The position numbers and the translations under genes were made by a program. A stretch of 37,961 bases of DNA, from positions 1 through 37,961 of the forward strand of contig JABHFS010000044.1 in the NCBI GenBank assembly GCA_018672475.1, given 5' to 3'. This DNA is from Gemmatimonadota bacterium. GTDB lineage: Bacteria > Latescibacterota > UBA2968 > UBA8231. This document shows positions 1 to 7,855 of this stretch, one piece after another (position 1 is the first letter of the stretch; every line of letters begins with the position of its first letter). The notes under the pieces are model-generated. The model searched no databases, had not been told where the DNA came from, and saw nothing but the letters and a program-made list of their open reading frames with translations.

Positions 1-1
1 C

Positions 2-70
2 GATGCTTCAGTAACGATCCGAATGATCGATGGTAAGAAACATGATGGAATTGATTATTTACTGAAGTAG
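2..70 (+). CDS. C-terminal tail of a gene cut by the left edge
   Basis: One plus-strand frame is open from the window edge and ends in TAG at 68-70. It gives a 22-residue tail ending DGIDYLLK. The hairpin at 157-175 downstream fits the end of a plus-strand transcript. Nothing in so short a tail identifies the protein, and the frame could be open by chance. Confidence 0.35.
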   Translation, partial: DASVTIRMIDGKKHDGIDYLLK

Positions 71-156
71 GTGAACTGGCGAATGTGATGATTGCCAGAG
101 CGCAGATGGTGTCAAGTATCAGATGATGATTTTTTTCTAGTTGGGTTGTGTTATTG

Positions 157-175
157 GGGCGTCCTCAGGACGCCC
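157..175. terminator. GC-rich hairpin, probable terminator
   Basis: A perfect 8-bp stem, GGGCGTCC with GGACGCCC, closes a three-base TCA loop. A T-rich stretch (ATTCGTTGTTGTTTG) follows on the plus side and a T-rich stretch also precedes it. It lies between the plus-strand tail ending at 70 and the minus-strand gene ending at 213, so it may serve both. The T tract is interrupted, so this is a moderate-strength call. Confidence 0.5.
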
Positions 176-212
176 ATTCGTTGTTGTTTGTTTGCTGCTC
201 GGTGCAAGCTAA

Positions 213-512
213 TCAGATTTTGAGCTGGTGAAATTTAAATGCACCGAGCGTGTAACTCAGTACTCCTTCCTCGATTTTAAACACCGCCATTTCCCCCGCG
301 CCGCGCGCACCCTGCACGCGAAATTCCAACTCGTTGTCGGTCGCTACCAACTCGGCCGGCGCGTGTAGCGAATGGTCTCTGCCTTGCGGCACCGCCAAAC
401 GCAGCACCCCGGCGCGCCATTCGATATTGACCCAGATGCCGGGTGCGGCAAAGTAGGTGCCGAGCAATGCCGGACTTACAATAACCTCTGCAAATTCAGA
501 GTTTTCTCTCAT
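213..512 (-). CDS. small beta-rich protein, possible remnant of a serine hydrolase C-terminal domain
   Basis: The 99-residue product has no signal peptide or membrane segment. Its pattern (LLGTYFA, an alternating hydrophobic strand, then ELEFRV, MAVFKIEEG and a closing FHQLKI) resembles the small beta-sandwich that follows class C beta-lactamase-like serine hydrolase domains. This is an impression of fold, not a match I can prove. The ATG at 512 has only a weak GAG upstream. The same frame stays open to 647 with protein-like sequence (for example TVRGEIDTYRTV) but contains no ATG, GTG or TTG before the TAG at 648-650. The gene is therefore either short or the degraded end of a longer one. Confidence 0.42.
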   Translation of the reverse strand: MRENSEFAEVIVSPALLGTYFAAPGIWVNIEWRAGVLRLAVPQGRDHSLHAPAELVATDNELEFRVQGARGAGEMAVFKIEEGVLSYTLGAFKFHQLKI

Positions 513-949
513 GATTAACTCTAATTGACTTGAGGTGGGTACGGTGCGGTAGGTGTCGATTTCGCCGCGTACGGTTTGGGGGTCTATGCTTAGAATTGCA
601 GGGTGGAGGACGGTCGAGAGCTTGGGGCGTCTCCTTTTAATAAGTCTCTATAGTCGGGAGCGGGATATCTTAAAAAAGCATTGGCCATCTTCTCGGAGAG
701 TCGGTAGTGGATCGCTACCGCTTTATTTTCGAGCACCGCGCGTACGGGCGTGTTAATGGAGATGTGCCGAGTGTTGGCAGGCTCCATCCCAATACGGTGA
801 GGAGGCCAATATGAGGAGCGGCGATGCAGTATGTACGGCGTTTATAGGTATGGCGGGGCGGGTATTGGGGTCTATATAATTTAATCTCACCCCTCGCTCG
901 CAGCGATGCAATGTAATAGATTTCCTTTTTTCTCTCGTTGGAGGCGACC
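513..949. other. intergenic region upstream of the aldolase gene
   Basis: No convincing intact gene lies here. A minus-strand frame continuous with the 99-aa gene runs up to 647, and short overlapping frames above it have no recognisable product. A TATAAT at 875-880 on the plus strand could be a -10 box for the aldolase gene at 950, but the matching -35 position (about 852-857, GGCGGG) is poor. A moderately T-rich stretch precedes the ribosome binding site. Confidence 0.4.
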
Positions 950-2524
950 ATGAAAAGCCCGGCTATACGCAAACTCCGCCAGAAACTGGCGGCCGACGAA
1001 CCCGTTTACGGGTTATGGGTCACGCTAGAATCGGCCAGTATCACCGAAATGGGTGTCGCCCTGGGGCTCGACTGGATCGTTGTCGACGCCGAGCACGGCC
1101 ATTTGGACTGGCGCGATATTCTCGAGCATATTCGCGCGGCAGTGCGCAGTGATACGGTGGTGCTAGTACGGATCGCCGAGGTCAATGTCGGTCTGGTCAA
1201 ACGCGTTTTGGATATTGGCGCCGACGGGGTCGTCGTGCCGTGGATGGAGGAGGTCGAGCAATTGCGCGACGCAGTGGCCTTCGCGCATTACCCGCCCGAC
1301 GGTCTACGCGGTATCGGAGCCGAGCGCGCGACCTGCTGGGGGCAGTGTTTTGTCGAGCATGTCGAAGAGGCCGACGAGCACGTGCTGGTGGTGCCGATTA
1401 TCGAGTCGGTGAAAGGCGGGCAGAATATCGCGCGGCTTTTAGACGTCGACGGTGTGGAGATTTTCTTTTTTGGCCCGGCGGATTATTCGTCTACGGCGGG
1501 CTATCCGGGGCAGTGGGAGGGGCCGGGTGTGGCCGAGATGATCGCGGAGGCCAAGGACGCGATCCGCGCGGCCGGCAAAAATTGCGGAGTGGTGGCGACG
1601 AGTAACGAGAATCTGGACCAGCGCCTCGAACAGGGCTTTCGCATGTTGGCACTCGGTTTGGACGGCGGGTTGTTGTTGCGCAGCTTGCGCGGGGCACTGG
1701 AACATGTGGGTAGAGATCGGCAGATCAGCCCCAGTTTTTCTCCGCAGGGCGCTGGGCAGGTCTCCGAGTCCGTTAGCCCGATCGGCTCGGGCAATAAGAC
1801 AGAAATCATGCCCGGCTTGGTATTTGAAAGCCCGTCCCGCAATCCGGCGCAGCAACTGACGACGGGTTTTTCCACTTTCGCGCCCGGGGTGCAGTTGCCC
1901 TATCATCACCACCCATATGCCGAGTCGCTGACGTTATTAAGCGGTGAGGCGATCGTTGAGGTCGAAGGGCGGATGTATGCGCTGGAGCCTTACGATAACT
2001 TGAGCATCCCCGGCGGTCTGGCGCATGCCGCGTTTAATTCCTCGGTGAGCCAGCCGGCCGTCTTTCACGCCGCGATTCCCACGACCGATCCGAGCAGAAC
2101 TCAGGTCGAACAGTTTTTCTCGCGCCGACGGATGCCCGCTGACGCTAAGGGGCCGGAGGGTGCCGAGCGTCTTACAAGACATCGCGGCGCGGCGCGTTAT
2201 GAGAGTGGTTCGCTGACGACTTGCATCGATTTTTTCAATGGCGAGTTGGTGCCGAGTATCGAGATGAGCGGGGGGTGGGCGCTATTTGCTTGCGGGGGGC
2301 AACAACCGGCGCAAGCGTACGACTGTGACGCGTCGATCGCGATTGTTGAAGGCGCGGCTACTTGTATCGTCGAAGGCCGCCACCACGCGTTGGCCGAGCG
2401 CACGACGTTATTATTGCCGCGGGGGCAGGTTTATAGTATTCGCAACGAGACCGATGAGCCGATGGCCGCGATTTGGGTCTGTGCGAGTCCGGCCCCGGAG
2501 CGACGGATCGTCACGGCGAGTTGA
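950..2524 (+). CDS. HpcH/HpaI-family aldolase fused to a double cupin
   Basis: Residues 1 to about 260 form a class II pyruvate aldolase of the HpcH/HpaI family, which cleaves 2-keto-3-deoxy sugar acids to pyruvate and an aldehyde with a divalent metal. The base His49 (DAEHG), Arg74 (LVRI), Glu152 (PIIES) and Asp178 (GPADYS) sit at almost the same positions as His45, Arg70, Glu149 and Asp175 of HpaI. Residues from about 300 to 525 form two cupin barrels. The first has an intact HHH cluster at 319-321 with a Glu four residues later; the second lacks histidine ligands. Stand-alone HpaI is only about 260 residues, so this is a true fusion. The start at 950 is set by GGAGG at 940-944; an in-frame TTG at 938 overlaps that site and is less likely. 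A D-2-hydroxyacid dehydrogenase follows after 100 bases. Confidence 0.88.
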   Translation: MKSPAIRKLRQKLAADEPVYGLWVTLESASITEMGVALGLDWIVVDAEHGHLDWRDILEHIRAAVRSDTVVLVRIAEVNVGLVKRVLDIGADGVVVPWMEEVEQLRDAVAFAHYPPDGLRGIGAERATCWGQCFVEHVEEADEHVLVVPIIESVKGGQNIARLLDVDGVEIFFFGPADYSSTAGYPGQWEGPGVAEMIAEAKDAIRAAGKNCGVVATSNENLDQRLEQGFRMLALGLDGGLLLRSLRGALEHVGRDRQISPSFSPQGAGQVSESVSPIGSGNKTEIMPGLVFESPSRNPAQQLTTGFSTFAPGVQLPYHHHPYAESLTLLSGEAIVEVEGRMYALEPYDNLSIPGGLAHAAFNSSVSQPAVFHAAIPTTDPSRTQVEQFFSRRRMPADAKGPEGAERLTRHRGAARYESGSLTTCIDFFNGELVPSIEMSGGWALFACGGQQPAQAYDCDASIAIVEGAATCIVEGRHHALAERTTLLLPRGQVYSIRNETDEPMAAIWVCASPAPERRIVTAS

Positions 2525-2624
2525 GCATGCTGAGATTCGTAAAATCGCCCAGGAGCAACTAGTCTTTTTGCTGCCGCAATAAAGTTTTTATCCGTATTTG
2601 CATAGAATCATGGAAAGGGTCGAT

Positions 2625-3671
2625 ATGACACAAAGTCCTTCTTATCGCGTTGGGATTACCGGCGATATGTTCGATAAAATTATGGCAGTTGATAGCGCGC
2701 GCGAGGCGTTGGAAAAAGAACCGGGGGTCGAGGTCGTGCGCTTCGAGCACGGAGAAGATCCGGTGTCCCCGGCCGAACTCGACGCGTTCGACGCGGTGTT
2801 GGCTGGAGGATTGCGGGTTAGTCGTGAGAGCTGCGTTGGTTTGCAGCGTCTTAGCCTGGTCGCCCGTTTCGGTGCCGGTTATGACCGGGTGGATCTCGAC
2901 GGTTGCAGCGAGGCGGGCGTTATCGTCGCGACCACGCCTGCCGGTATACGCCGAGCGATGTCGACGGCGGCGATGGCGCATATGCTGGCTTTGAGCACGA
3001 AGTACTTATTTAAACGCCAGTGCCTTTACGAAGGGCGTTGGCACGAAGCTGCTGCCGCCGAACATATCGGCATGGGGTTGGCCGGGCGTGCGATAGGCTA
3101 TGTTGGCTTCGGCAATATCGGCCAGGATCTCTATCGGCTCGCGGAACCTTTTGATATGCGCCATCTGGTCTATGACCCCTATCTCAATGAGAATGCAGCC
3201 GATGGCTTCGATATCGAACGAGTCGATTTTGAGATGCTGCTCGCCCAGTCTGATGTTATCGTCTTGCTTTGTTTGCTCACCGACGAGACGCGCCATTTGA
3301 TCAATGAGGGCGCGTTGCACCGGATGAAAAATACGGCCTATCTGATCAATGTCGCGCGCGGTGCGATTATCGACCAGGCCGCTTTGGCGCGCGCGCTAGC
3401 CAGCGGGGAGATCGCCGGTTGTGGTCTCGACGCCTATGATCCCGAGCCGATCGCGGCAGATGATCCTTTGCTCAAATTGCACAATGCCAATTTGACGCCG
3501 CATGCGCTTGGTTATACCGATGAAATGATCCGTCTTTGCAGCGAGTTGTGTGTCGAGGCGGCATTGAAGGTACGGCGGGGGGAAGAACCGGCATCGGTGA
3601 TCAATCGTGAGGTGTTAGATAGTGCGAAGTTGAAGGCGAGAATGGAGAGTTATCGGCGACAGGGGTATTAG
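2625..3671 (+). CDS. D-isomer-specific 2-hydroxyacid dehydrogenase
   Basis: The protein has 348 residues and should reduce a 2-keto acid to a D-2-hydroxy acid (or the reverse) with NAD(P)H. The Rossmann motif VGFGNIG is followed by the family's catalytic set: Arg245 in NVARGA, Glu274 in DPEP and His293 in TPHA. I place the start at 2625, six bases after GGAAAGG, and not at the upstream in-frame TTG or ATG. It follows the aldolase-cupin gene on the same strand and may act on a product of that aldolase, for example a hydroxypyruvate or tartronate semialdehyde type compound. That substrate is inference only. No terminator is visible between the two genes. Confidence 0.88.
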   Translation: MTQSPSYRVGITGDMFDKIMAVDSAREALEKEPGVEVVRFEHGEDPVSPAELDAFDAVLAGGLRVSRESCVGLQRLSLVARFGAGYDRVDLDGCSEAGVIVATTPAGIRRAMSTAAMAHMLALSTKYLFKRQCLYEGRWHEAAAAEHIGMGLAGRAIGYVGFGNIGQDLYRLAEPFDMRHLVYDPYLNENAADGFDIERVDFEMLLAQSDVIVLLCLLTDETRHLINEGALHRMKNTAYLINVARGAIIDQAALARALASGEIAGCGLDAYDPEPIAADDPLLKLHNANLTPHALGYTDEMIRLCSELCVEAALKVRRGEEPASVINREVLDSAKLKARMESYRRQGY

Positions 3672-3869
3672 CGGCTGAAGTTGGGTGTGTGGGGGGCGCC
3701 TCCGGGTGTTTTTAGTCTCCCGGGCCGTTGCCGCTCGGGTCGCCGTCGCGGCCACTCCCCACGCCCAGCCCGGCCTTTTTACCGCCGAACAGCCCCGGAA
3801 AACCCTGCGTCGCACCCTCGACAGGACCTCGGAGGCTTTAGTGGTTTCCGCTCGGTTATACGTTGAAGA

Positions 3870-3915
3870 ACAAACAAGGACCCCACCGATCTATCCGGGT
3901 GGGGTCTTTGTTTGT
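3870..3915. terminator. strong bidirectional rho-independent terminator
   Basis: An 18-bp stem with one mismatch pairs ACAAACAAGGACCCCACC (3870-3887) with 3898-3915 around a 10-base loop. The arms carry A-rich and T-rich outer parts, so it can stop transcription from either side. It closes the transcript of the hydroxyacid dehydrogenase gene ending at 3671. Confidence 0.8.
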
Positions 3916-4101
3916 GTCCTGTTGAGGTTTTGTGTGATATATGATTCAGGTGCGCAGGCTGAGCATTGTCCGGTCGGTAAGGAAAATGGCTTATCAAGAG
4001 CAATATATGGCTACGCCTGGATAAATTATTATATCGTTCATGCTGGGGCGTAGATATTTTCTGCACGATCCTTTCCACGGGAAACGCAATGCATTAATAT
4101 G

Positions 4102-4140
4102 TTTGGCGGCGCGGAACAGTAGCAAGGGCGCGCCGCCAAA
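4102..4140 (+). promoter_or_regulatory. 12-bp hairpin abutting the clpS start codon
   Basis: TTTGGCGGCGCG (4102-4113) pairs perfectly with 4129-4140 around a 15-base loop, and the clpS ATG begins three bases later at 4143. No ribosome binding site lies between hairpin and ATG. The only purine-rich candidate, AAGGG at 4124-4128, is inside the loop. The layout suggests that folding controls initiation, either by hiding the site or by bringing the loop near the start. No U tract follows, so a terminator is unlikely. Confidence 0.55.
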
Positions 4141-4142
4141 TT

Positions 4143-4484
4143 ATGGAAACCACCGCCCCTCCCAAAGAACGCGAAGAGCGCGAGCACCAGGTCGACGGCG
4201 AGAAGCTGGCCGAGCTGATTCCGCGCTATCATGTGGTGCTGCTCGATGATGAGGACCACACCTACGAATATGTCGTAGAGATGCTGATGCAGCTCTTTCG
4301 CCATGGCCGGGAAATGTCCTGGAAAATGGCCAGCGAAGTGGACCAACGGGGGCGTGCGATCGTCTTTACTACCAACAAAGAACAGGCCGAGCACAAACGA
4401 AGCCAGATCCAGAGCGGCGGTGCCGATAAGCGTCTCGTACGCAGTAAGGGTTCGATGTCGGCCATCGTCGAAAAAGCGGATTAG
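4143..4484 (+). CDS. clpS: ClpS-like adaptor of the Clp protease
   Basis: ClpS hands proteins with destabilising N-termini to the ClpAP/ClpCP protease. This 113-residue protein keeps the core of the fold: YHVVLLDDEDHTYEYVVEML, then GRAIVFTTNKEQAE and a C-terminal Ile/Val-Glu. A charged, flexible N-terminus of about 28 residues precedes the core, as in other ClpS proteins. Compared by eye with Escherichia coli ClpS, the residues that bind the N-degron differ: Asn34 is Asp, Asp36 is Glu, Met40 is Tyr and His66 is Asp (VDQRG in place of VHYQG). Substrate choice may therefore differ or be lost. No other start codon is available. A peptidase gene follows after 15 bases, so the two may be co-expressed. 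Confidence 0.85.
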   Translation: METTAPPKEREEREHQVDGEKLAELIPRYHVVLLDDEDHTYEYVVEMLMQLFRHGREMSWKMASEVDQRGRAIVFTTNKEQAEHKRSQIQSGGADKRLVRSKGSMSAIVEKAD

Positions 4485-4499
4485 ACACAGGAGACAGGC

Positions 4500-5636
4500 A
4501 TGTTGAGCAAAGAAGGATGCAAGGCGCGGCAGGTGCGTCTAATAGCGAGGTTATCCGAGGCGAATATCGACGCGGCGATTATCAGCCACCCGAAAGAGGT
4601 CTACTACTTCACCGGGGTTATTGTTCCCGAGGAGTTTCCTGGCCCGCCGGTGTTGCTGTGGCTCGGCGCGGATGGCGTGTCGCTGTTAATCGCCCATACC
4701 GATCAGGGTGAACCGTGTGTCGATGCGTGTGTTACCTTCGCGCCCAGTGTCGGCAGTACGGTTACGCCCAATCTGCGCGAGGTGGCAAGCGGGCTGATCG
4801 TTGAGGCATTGCAGGCCAGGGGGCTCAAGGCGGGACGCTTGGGTTGGCAAGGCGAGTCTTTGCCGAAACGGTTGGGCATGGCAGTCGAGCAGGGCATCGG
4901 CGGGATACCGGAATGGATCGCGATTGATCCAGTGCTCGCGGATTTGCAAGAGGTTAAGGACCCCGACGAGATCGAGTTGTTGCGCAAGGTGGTGCAGGTG
5001 GATCTGGCGGCCTATGCGGCGGCGGAAGAGGTCATCGCGCCCGGTATCAACGAGCTGGAGGTGTTGGCGGCGGCGCAAAAAGGGGCGCATCTGGCGGCGG
5101 GCGAGAAGGTTTTCCACGACGGCGATTATCAGTGCGGTGAGATGGGCGGTTTTGCGCGGGACCGAAAAATCGAAGCGGGCGAGTTGTATGTCATTGATGC
5201 CTGGTCGGTCTATCGCAATTACTGGGCGGATTTGTGTCGGACCTTCGCGGTGGGAGAGCCGAGCGAAGTGCAGCAATCTATTTTCGAGCATGTAAAGGGT
5301 TTCCACGACCAGGTCGGCGAGTATCTGCAACCGGGCAAGGACGGCAGCGAGTGCGCCGTGGCGATGGACGCCTATATCCGCGAACACCCCAAGCTGGCCG
5401 ATGTCGGGCTGGTCCACCACGCCGGGCACAATGTCGGGTTGCGGGCGCATCAGATGCCCGATCTCAACAAAGAACGCGGTGGCACGTTGCGGGTCGGCAA
5501 TGTGATTTCGGTCGAGCCGGGCGCCTATATTCCCGAGGCTCGGGCCGGCGTGCGTCTGGAGAATATGTATTTGATTACTGAAGACGGCTTGGAGAATTTG
5601 TCGTCCTATCCTATGGAATTGGGAGCGCACGGTTAA
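4500..5636 (+). CDS. M24-family Xaa-Pro peptidase
   Basis: This 378-residue metallopeptidase has a creatinase-like N-terminal domain (about 1-150) and a pita-bread catalytic domain. All five expected metal ligands are present: Asp233 (VIDAW), Asp244 (WADLCRT), His306 (HHAGH), Glu339 (VEPGAY) and Glu354 (RLENM). The family cleaves Xaa-Pro dipeptides or the N-terminal residue before proline in the cytoplasm, although some members hydrolyse other small amides such as creatine. AGGAGA five bases before the ATG supports the start. Its stop overlaps the next ATG by one base (TAATG), which suggests translational coupling to the phosphatase gene. Confidence 0.88.
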   Translation: MLSKEGCKARQVRLIARLSEANIDAAIISHPKEVYYFTGVIVPEEFPGPPVLLWLGADGVSLLIAHTDQGEPCVDACVTFAPSVGSTVTPNLREVASGLIVEALQARGLKAGRLGWQGESLPKRLGMAVEQGIGGIPEWIAIDPVLADLQEVKDPDEIELLRKVVQVDLAAYAAAEEVIAPGINELEVLAAAQKGAHLAAGEKVFHDGDYQCGEMGGFARDRKIEAGELYVIDAWSVYRNYWADLCRTFAVGEPSEVQQSIFEHVKGFHDQVGEYLQPGKDGSECAVAMDAYIREHPKLADVGLVHHAGHNVGLRAHQMPDLNKERGGTLRVGNVISVEPGAYIPEARAGVRLENMYLITEDGLENLSSYPMELGAHG

Positions 5637-6436
5637 TGGCCGATATGCTTGAGTTTGCAGAAGACCTGGCGCATCGCGCTGGCGTATTGATCGCCGCCGC
5701 GCGTGAGGACCAGTCGCTGGATCTGAGTTATAAGGATGGGAACGAGCTATTGACCTCGGCTGATTTGCAGGCGGATGAATTGATTCGCCGCGAGATCGAA
5801 AAGGCTTTTCCCGCACACAATATTCTATCGGAAGAATCTTCGCCCGATCTTAGCGATCCCGAAGCGTTAAATGGCCCGTTGTGGATCGTCGATCCGATCG
5901 ACGGCACGGTCAATTATGCCTATAACATGCACCAAGTGGCCGTGTCGATCGCCTATGCTGAAGGGGGGCGGGTGCAGGCCGGGGTGGTGCGTTGTCCGTT
6001 TTTTGACGAAACCTTTACAGCGCGACGCGGGGAAGGCGCTCGTTTGAACAATCAGCCGATTCGCGTCAGCGCATGCGACCAGCTGGCGCGTGCTTTGATC
6101 GGCACGGGTTTTCCCTATGATGCGTCGGCGCGCGTGGCTTTATTGGAACGCTTGCGCCTGATATTGGGGCATTGCCGCGATATTAGACGGGTCGGGTCGG
6201 CTGCGTCGGATCTCTGTTGGGTGGCGATGGGGCGGCTCGACGGTTTCTGTGAGGCGATTAAACCCTGGGATCTGGCGGCGGCGGCCTTTATTGCGCGGGA
6301 AGCGGGTGCGCGCGTCGGGCATCTAGCGCCGGTGGAAGGCGATATGCCGGAAGAATTGTACGGCAAAGACCTGGTGGTTACCGCGCCGGGGATTTATGAA
6401 GAATTGCTCGCGTTGTTGCAGCCGACGGCCTCGTAG
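5636..6436 (+). CDS. inositol monophosphatase family phosphatase
   Basis: The 266-residue protein belongs to the Li-sensitive, Mg-dependent phosphatase family (IMPase, FBPase, CysQ). It has the metal-binding Glu66/Glu67 (SEESS), the signature DPIDGT at 86-91 and the second signature with Asp212 in KPWDLAA. These fit removal of phosphate from inositol phosphate, a sugar phosphate or a nucleotide such as PAP; sequence alone does not choose among them. The start overlaps the stop of the M24 peptidase gene by one base. The frame ends about 115 bases before the dehydratase gene. Confidence 0.88.
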   Translation: MADMLEFAEDLAHRAGVLIAAAREDQSLDLSYKDGNELLTSADLQADELIRREIEKAFPAHNILSEESSPDLSDPEALNGPLWIVDPIDGTVNYAYNMHQVAVSIAYAEGGRVQAGVVRCPFFDETFTARRGEGARLNNQPIRVSACDQLARALIGTGFPYDASARVALLERLRLILGHCRDIRRVGSAASDLCWVAMGRLDGFCEAIKPWDLAAAAFIAREAGARVGHLAPVEGDMPEELYGKDLVVTAPGIYEELLALLQPTAS

Positions 6437-6552
6437 TTTTTGCGGTTGCGGAAGATGATTGAGAACATTGCTGGATATTCCACGTACTGCCTTGTTCAGT
6501 CCCATTTTGTATCGGTTGCGGGCAACGGCTTTTATTTTTGGAGATCGACGCT

Positions 6553-7713
6553 ATGAAAATCAGTGACGTCAAAGTGTATCCGACCTGGGTCGGTAATCGC
6601 AACCAACTCATCGTCAAGGTCGAGACCGACGAGGGCATCTACGGTTGGGGCGAGTCGGGGCTGTCGGGGCGGGAGCAAGCGGTGGCCGGGGCAGTGCTGC
6701 ACTATCGCGAGTTTTTAATCGGCCGCGATCCGCGTGAGATCGGTCGGCTGTGGCAGGAGATGTACCGCAGCCAGTATTTTGAGGGCGGCCGGGTGCTGAC
6801 TGCGGCGATTTCGGCGATCGACGTTGCCTTGCACGATGTGGTCGGTAAAGCGCTCGGCGTACCAGTGTATCAGTTGTTAGGTGGCAAACAGCGTGAGTTG
6901 ATACCCTGTTTCGCGACGACGGGGGCGCCGGATCTGGAGACGCTGGTTGCCAATTGCAAGTTATTGTTGGAAAAGGGCTGGGATGTGATCCGCACGGGGA
7001 TGGTCAGTCGCAAGAAATACGACGACGAGCGCTTATTTGAACCGCGCGAGACCATCGGCATTACGGCTTCCTGGCTTACGGAGTTGCGGCAGGAACTGGG
7101 GCCCGATCCGATCTTGGGCATCGATTACCACCACCGGTTGACGGTGGCTGAGGCCGCGTCTTTTTGCCAGAAGATGCCGCCGGGTACGCTGGACTTTCTG
7201 GAGGAACCGATCCGCGACGAGTGCCCCGAGGCCTACGAGTCTTTGCGGACGATGACGGATGTGCCCTTCGCGATCGGCGAGGAGTTCGCCAGCAAGTGGC
7301 AGTTTCAGCCCTATATCGAACGCGGGATCACGCAATTCGTGCGCATCGACGTGTGTAATGTCGGCGGGCTGACCGAGTCGATGAAGGTCGCGAGTCTGGC
7401 CGAGACGCACTATATCGATCTGATGCCGCACAACCCGCTGGGGCCGATTTGCACGGCGGCGACGGTGCATCTGGCGGCGGCAGTAGCCAATTTCTCTTGG
7501 CTTGAACACCGGGTGACGCCGACGGAAGACGGCAAATTTATGGACGAGGATTTATTTCCGGTGCAGTGCGAGTTGGATGGGGCGATGTTGAAGGTGCCGG
7601 AGGTGCCGGGGCTGGGCGTGGAGTTCAACGAGGAGTTGGCGAAGGAGCAGGCGTTTAAGTTTTGGGAGGCGCCGCATTTGCACCGGCACGATGGGTCGTA
7701 TACGAACTGGTAA
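6553..7713 (+). CDS. enolase-superfamily sugar-acid dehydratase (mandelate racemase family)
   Basis: The 386-residue enzyme has the N-terminal capping domain (starting MKISDVKVYPT) and the C-terminal barrel of the mandelate racemase/muconate lactonising group. Metal ligands are Asp191 (GIDYHH), the Glu pair 217-218 (FLEEP) and the Glu pair 243-244 (IGEE). His293 in MPHNPLGP is the general base. The motif set resembles galactonate- and gluconate-type dehydratases, which remove water from an aldonate or aldarate to give a 2-keto-3-deoxy acid. The start at 6553 follows GGAG by nine bases; an upstream in-frame TTG at 6538 is weaker. With the aldolase, lactonase and uronate dehydrogenase of this window it completes a plausible sugar-acid route. 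The exact substrate is not determined. Confidence 0.87.
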   Translation: MKISDVKVYPTWVGNRNQLIVKVETDEGIYGWGESGLSGREQAVAGAVLHYREFLIGRDPREIGRLWQEMYRSQYFEGGRVLTAAISAIDVALHDVVGKALGVPVYQLLGGKQRELIPCFATTGAPDLETLVANCKLLLEKGWDVIRTGMVSRKKYDDERLFEPRETIGITASWLTELRQELGPDPILGIDYHHRLTVAEAASFCQKMPPGTLDFLEEPIRDECPEAYESLRTMTDVPFAIGEEFASKWQFQPYIERGITQFVRIDVCNVGGLTESMKVASLAETHYIDLMPHNPLGPICTAATVHLAAAVANFSWLEHRVTPTEDGKFMDEDLFPVQCELDGAMLKVPEVPGLGVEFNEELAKEQAFKFWEAPHLHRHDGSYTNW

Positions 7714-7855
7714 GGGGTAAGACGCATATACAGGACATCCAACGGTCTTTCTTCGACGGTTGACAGGCTATGATGCCCCACCTGCATTGGCTCGCGTCCG
7801 GTGTTTAGCCCGGCGCTTGGCAATGGCATATTAGGACCAGTCGCTGCATGGCCCC
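7714..7855. other. intergenic, convergent gene ends
   Basis: This short stretch lies between the plus-strand dehydratase and the minus-strand methyltransferase remnant. I see no terminator with a U tract and no gene. Confidence 0.4.

Larger units (their letters stand above)
3672..4142. other. intergenic region before clpS
   Basis: This gap of about 470 bases holds a strong terminator (3870-3915) and a GC-rich hairpin directly before clpS (4102-4140). The GC-rich stretch 3672-3860 has several overlapping short frames on both strands, but none resembles a protein and none has a good ribosome binding site. Confidence 0.5.

Noticed and set aside
3781..3860. CCTCGGAG motif resembling a fourth copy of the structured repeat
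   Set aside because: The motif alone matches by chance; no flanking hairpins or the CCGCTCA motif occur around it.
4686..5816. A 376-residue minus-strand frame opposite the M24 peptidase
   Set aside because: The plus-strand gene has a complete metal-ligand set and a good ribosome binding site; the antisense frame looks random (Arg, Pro, Gln rich).
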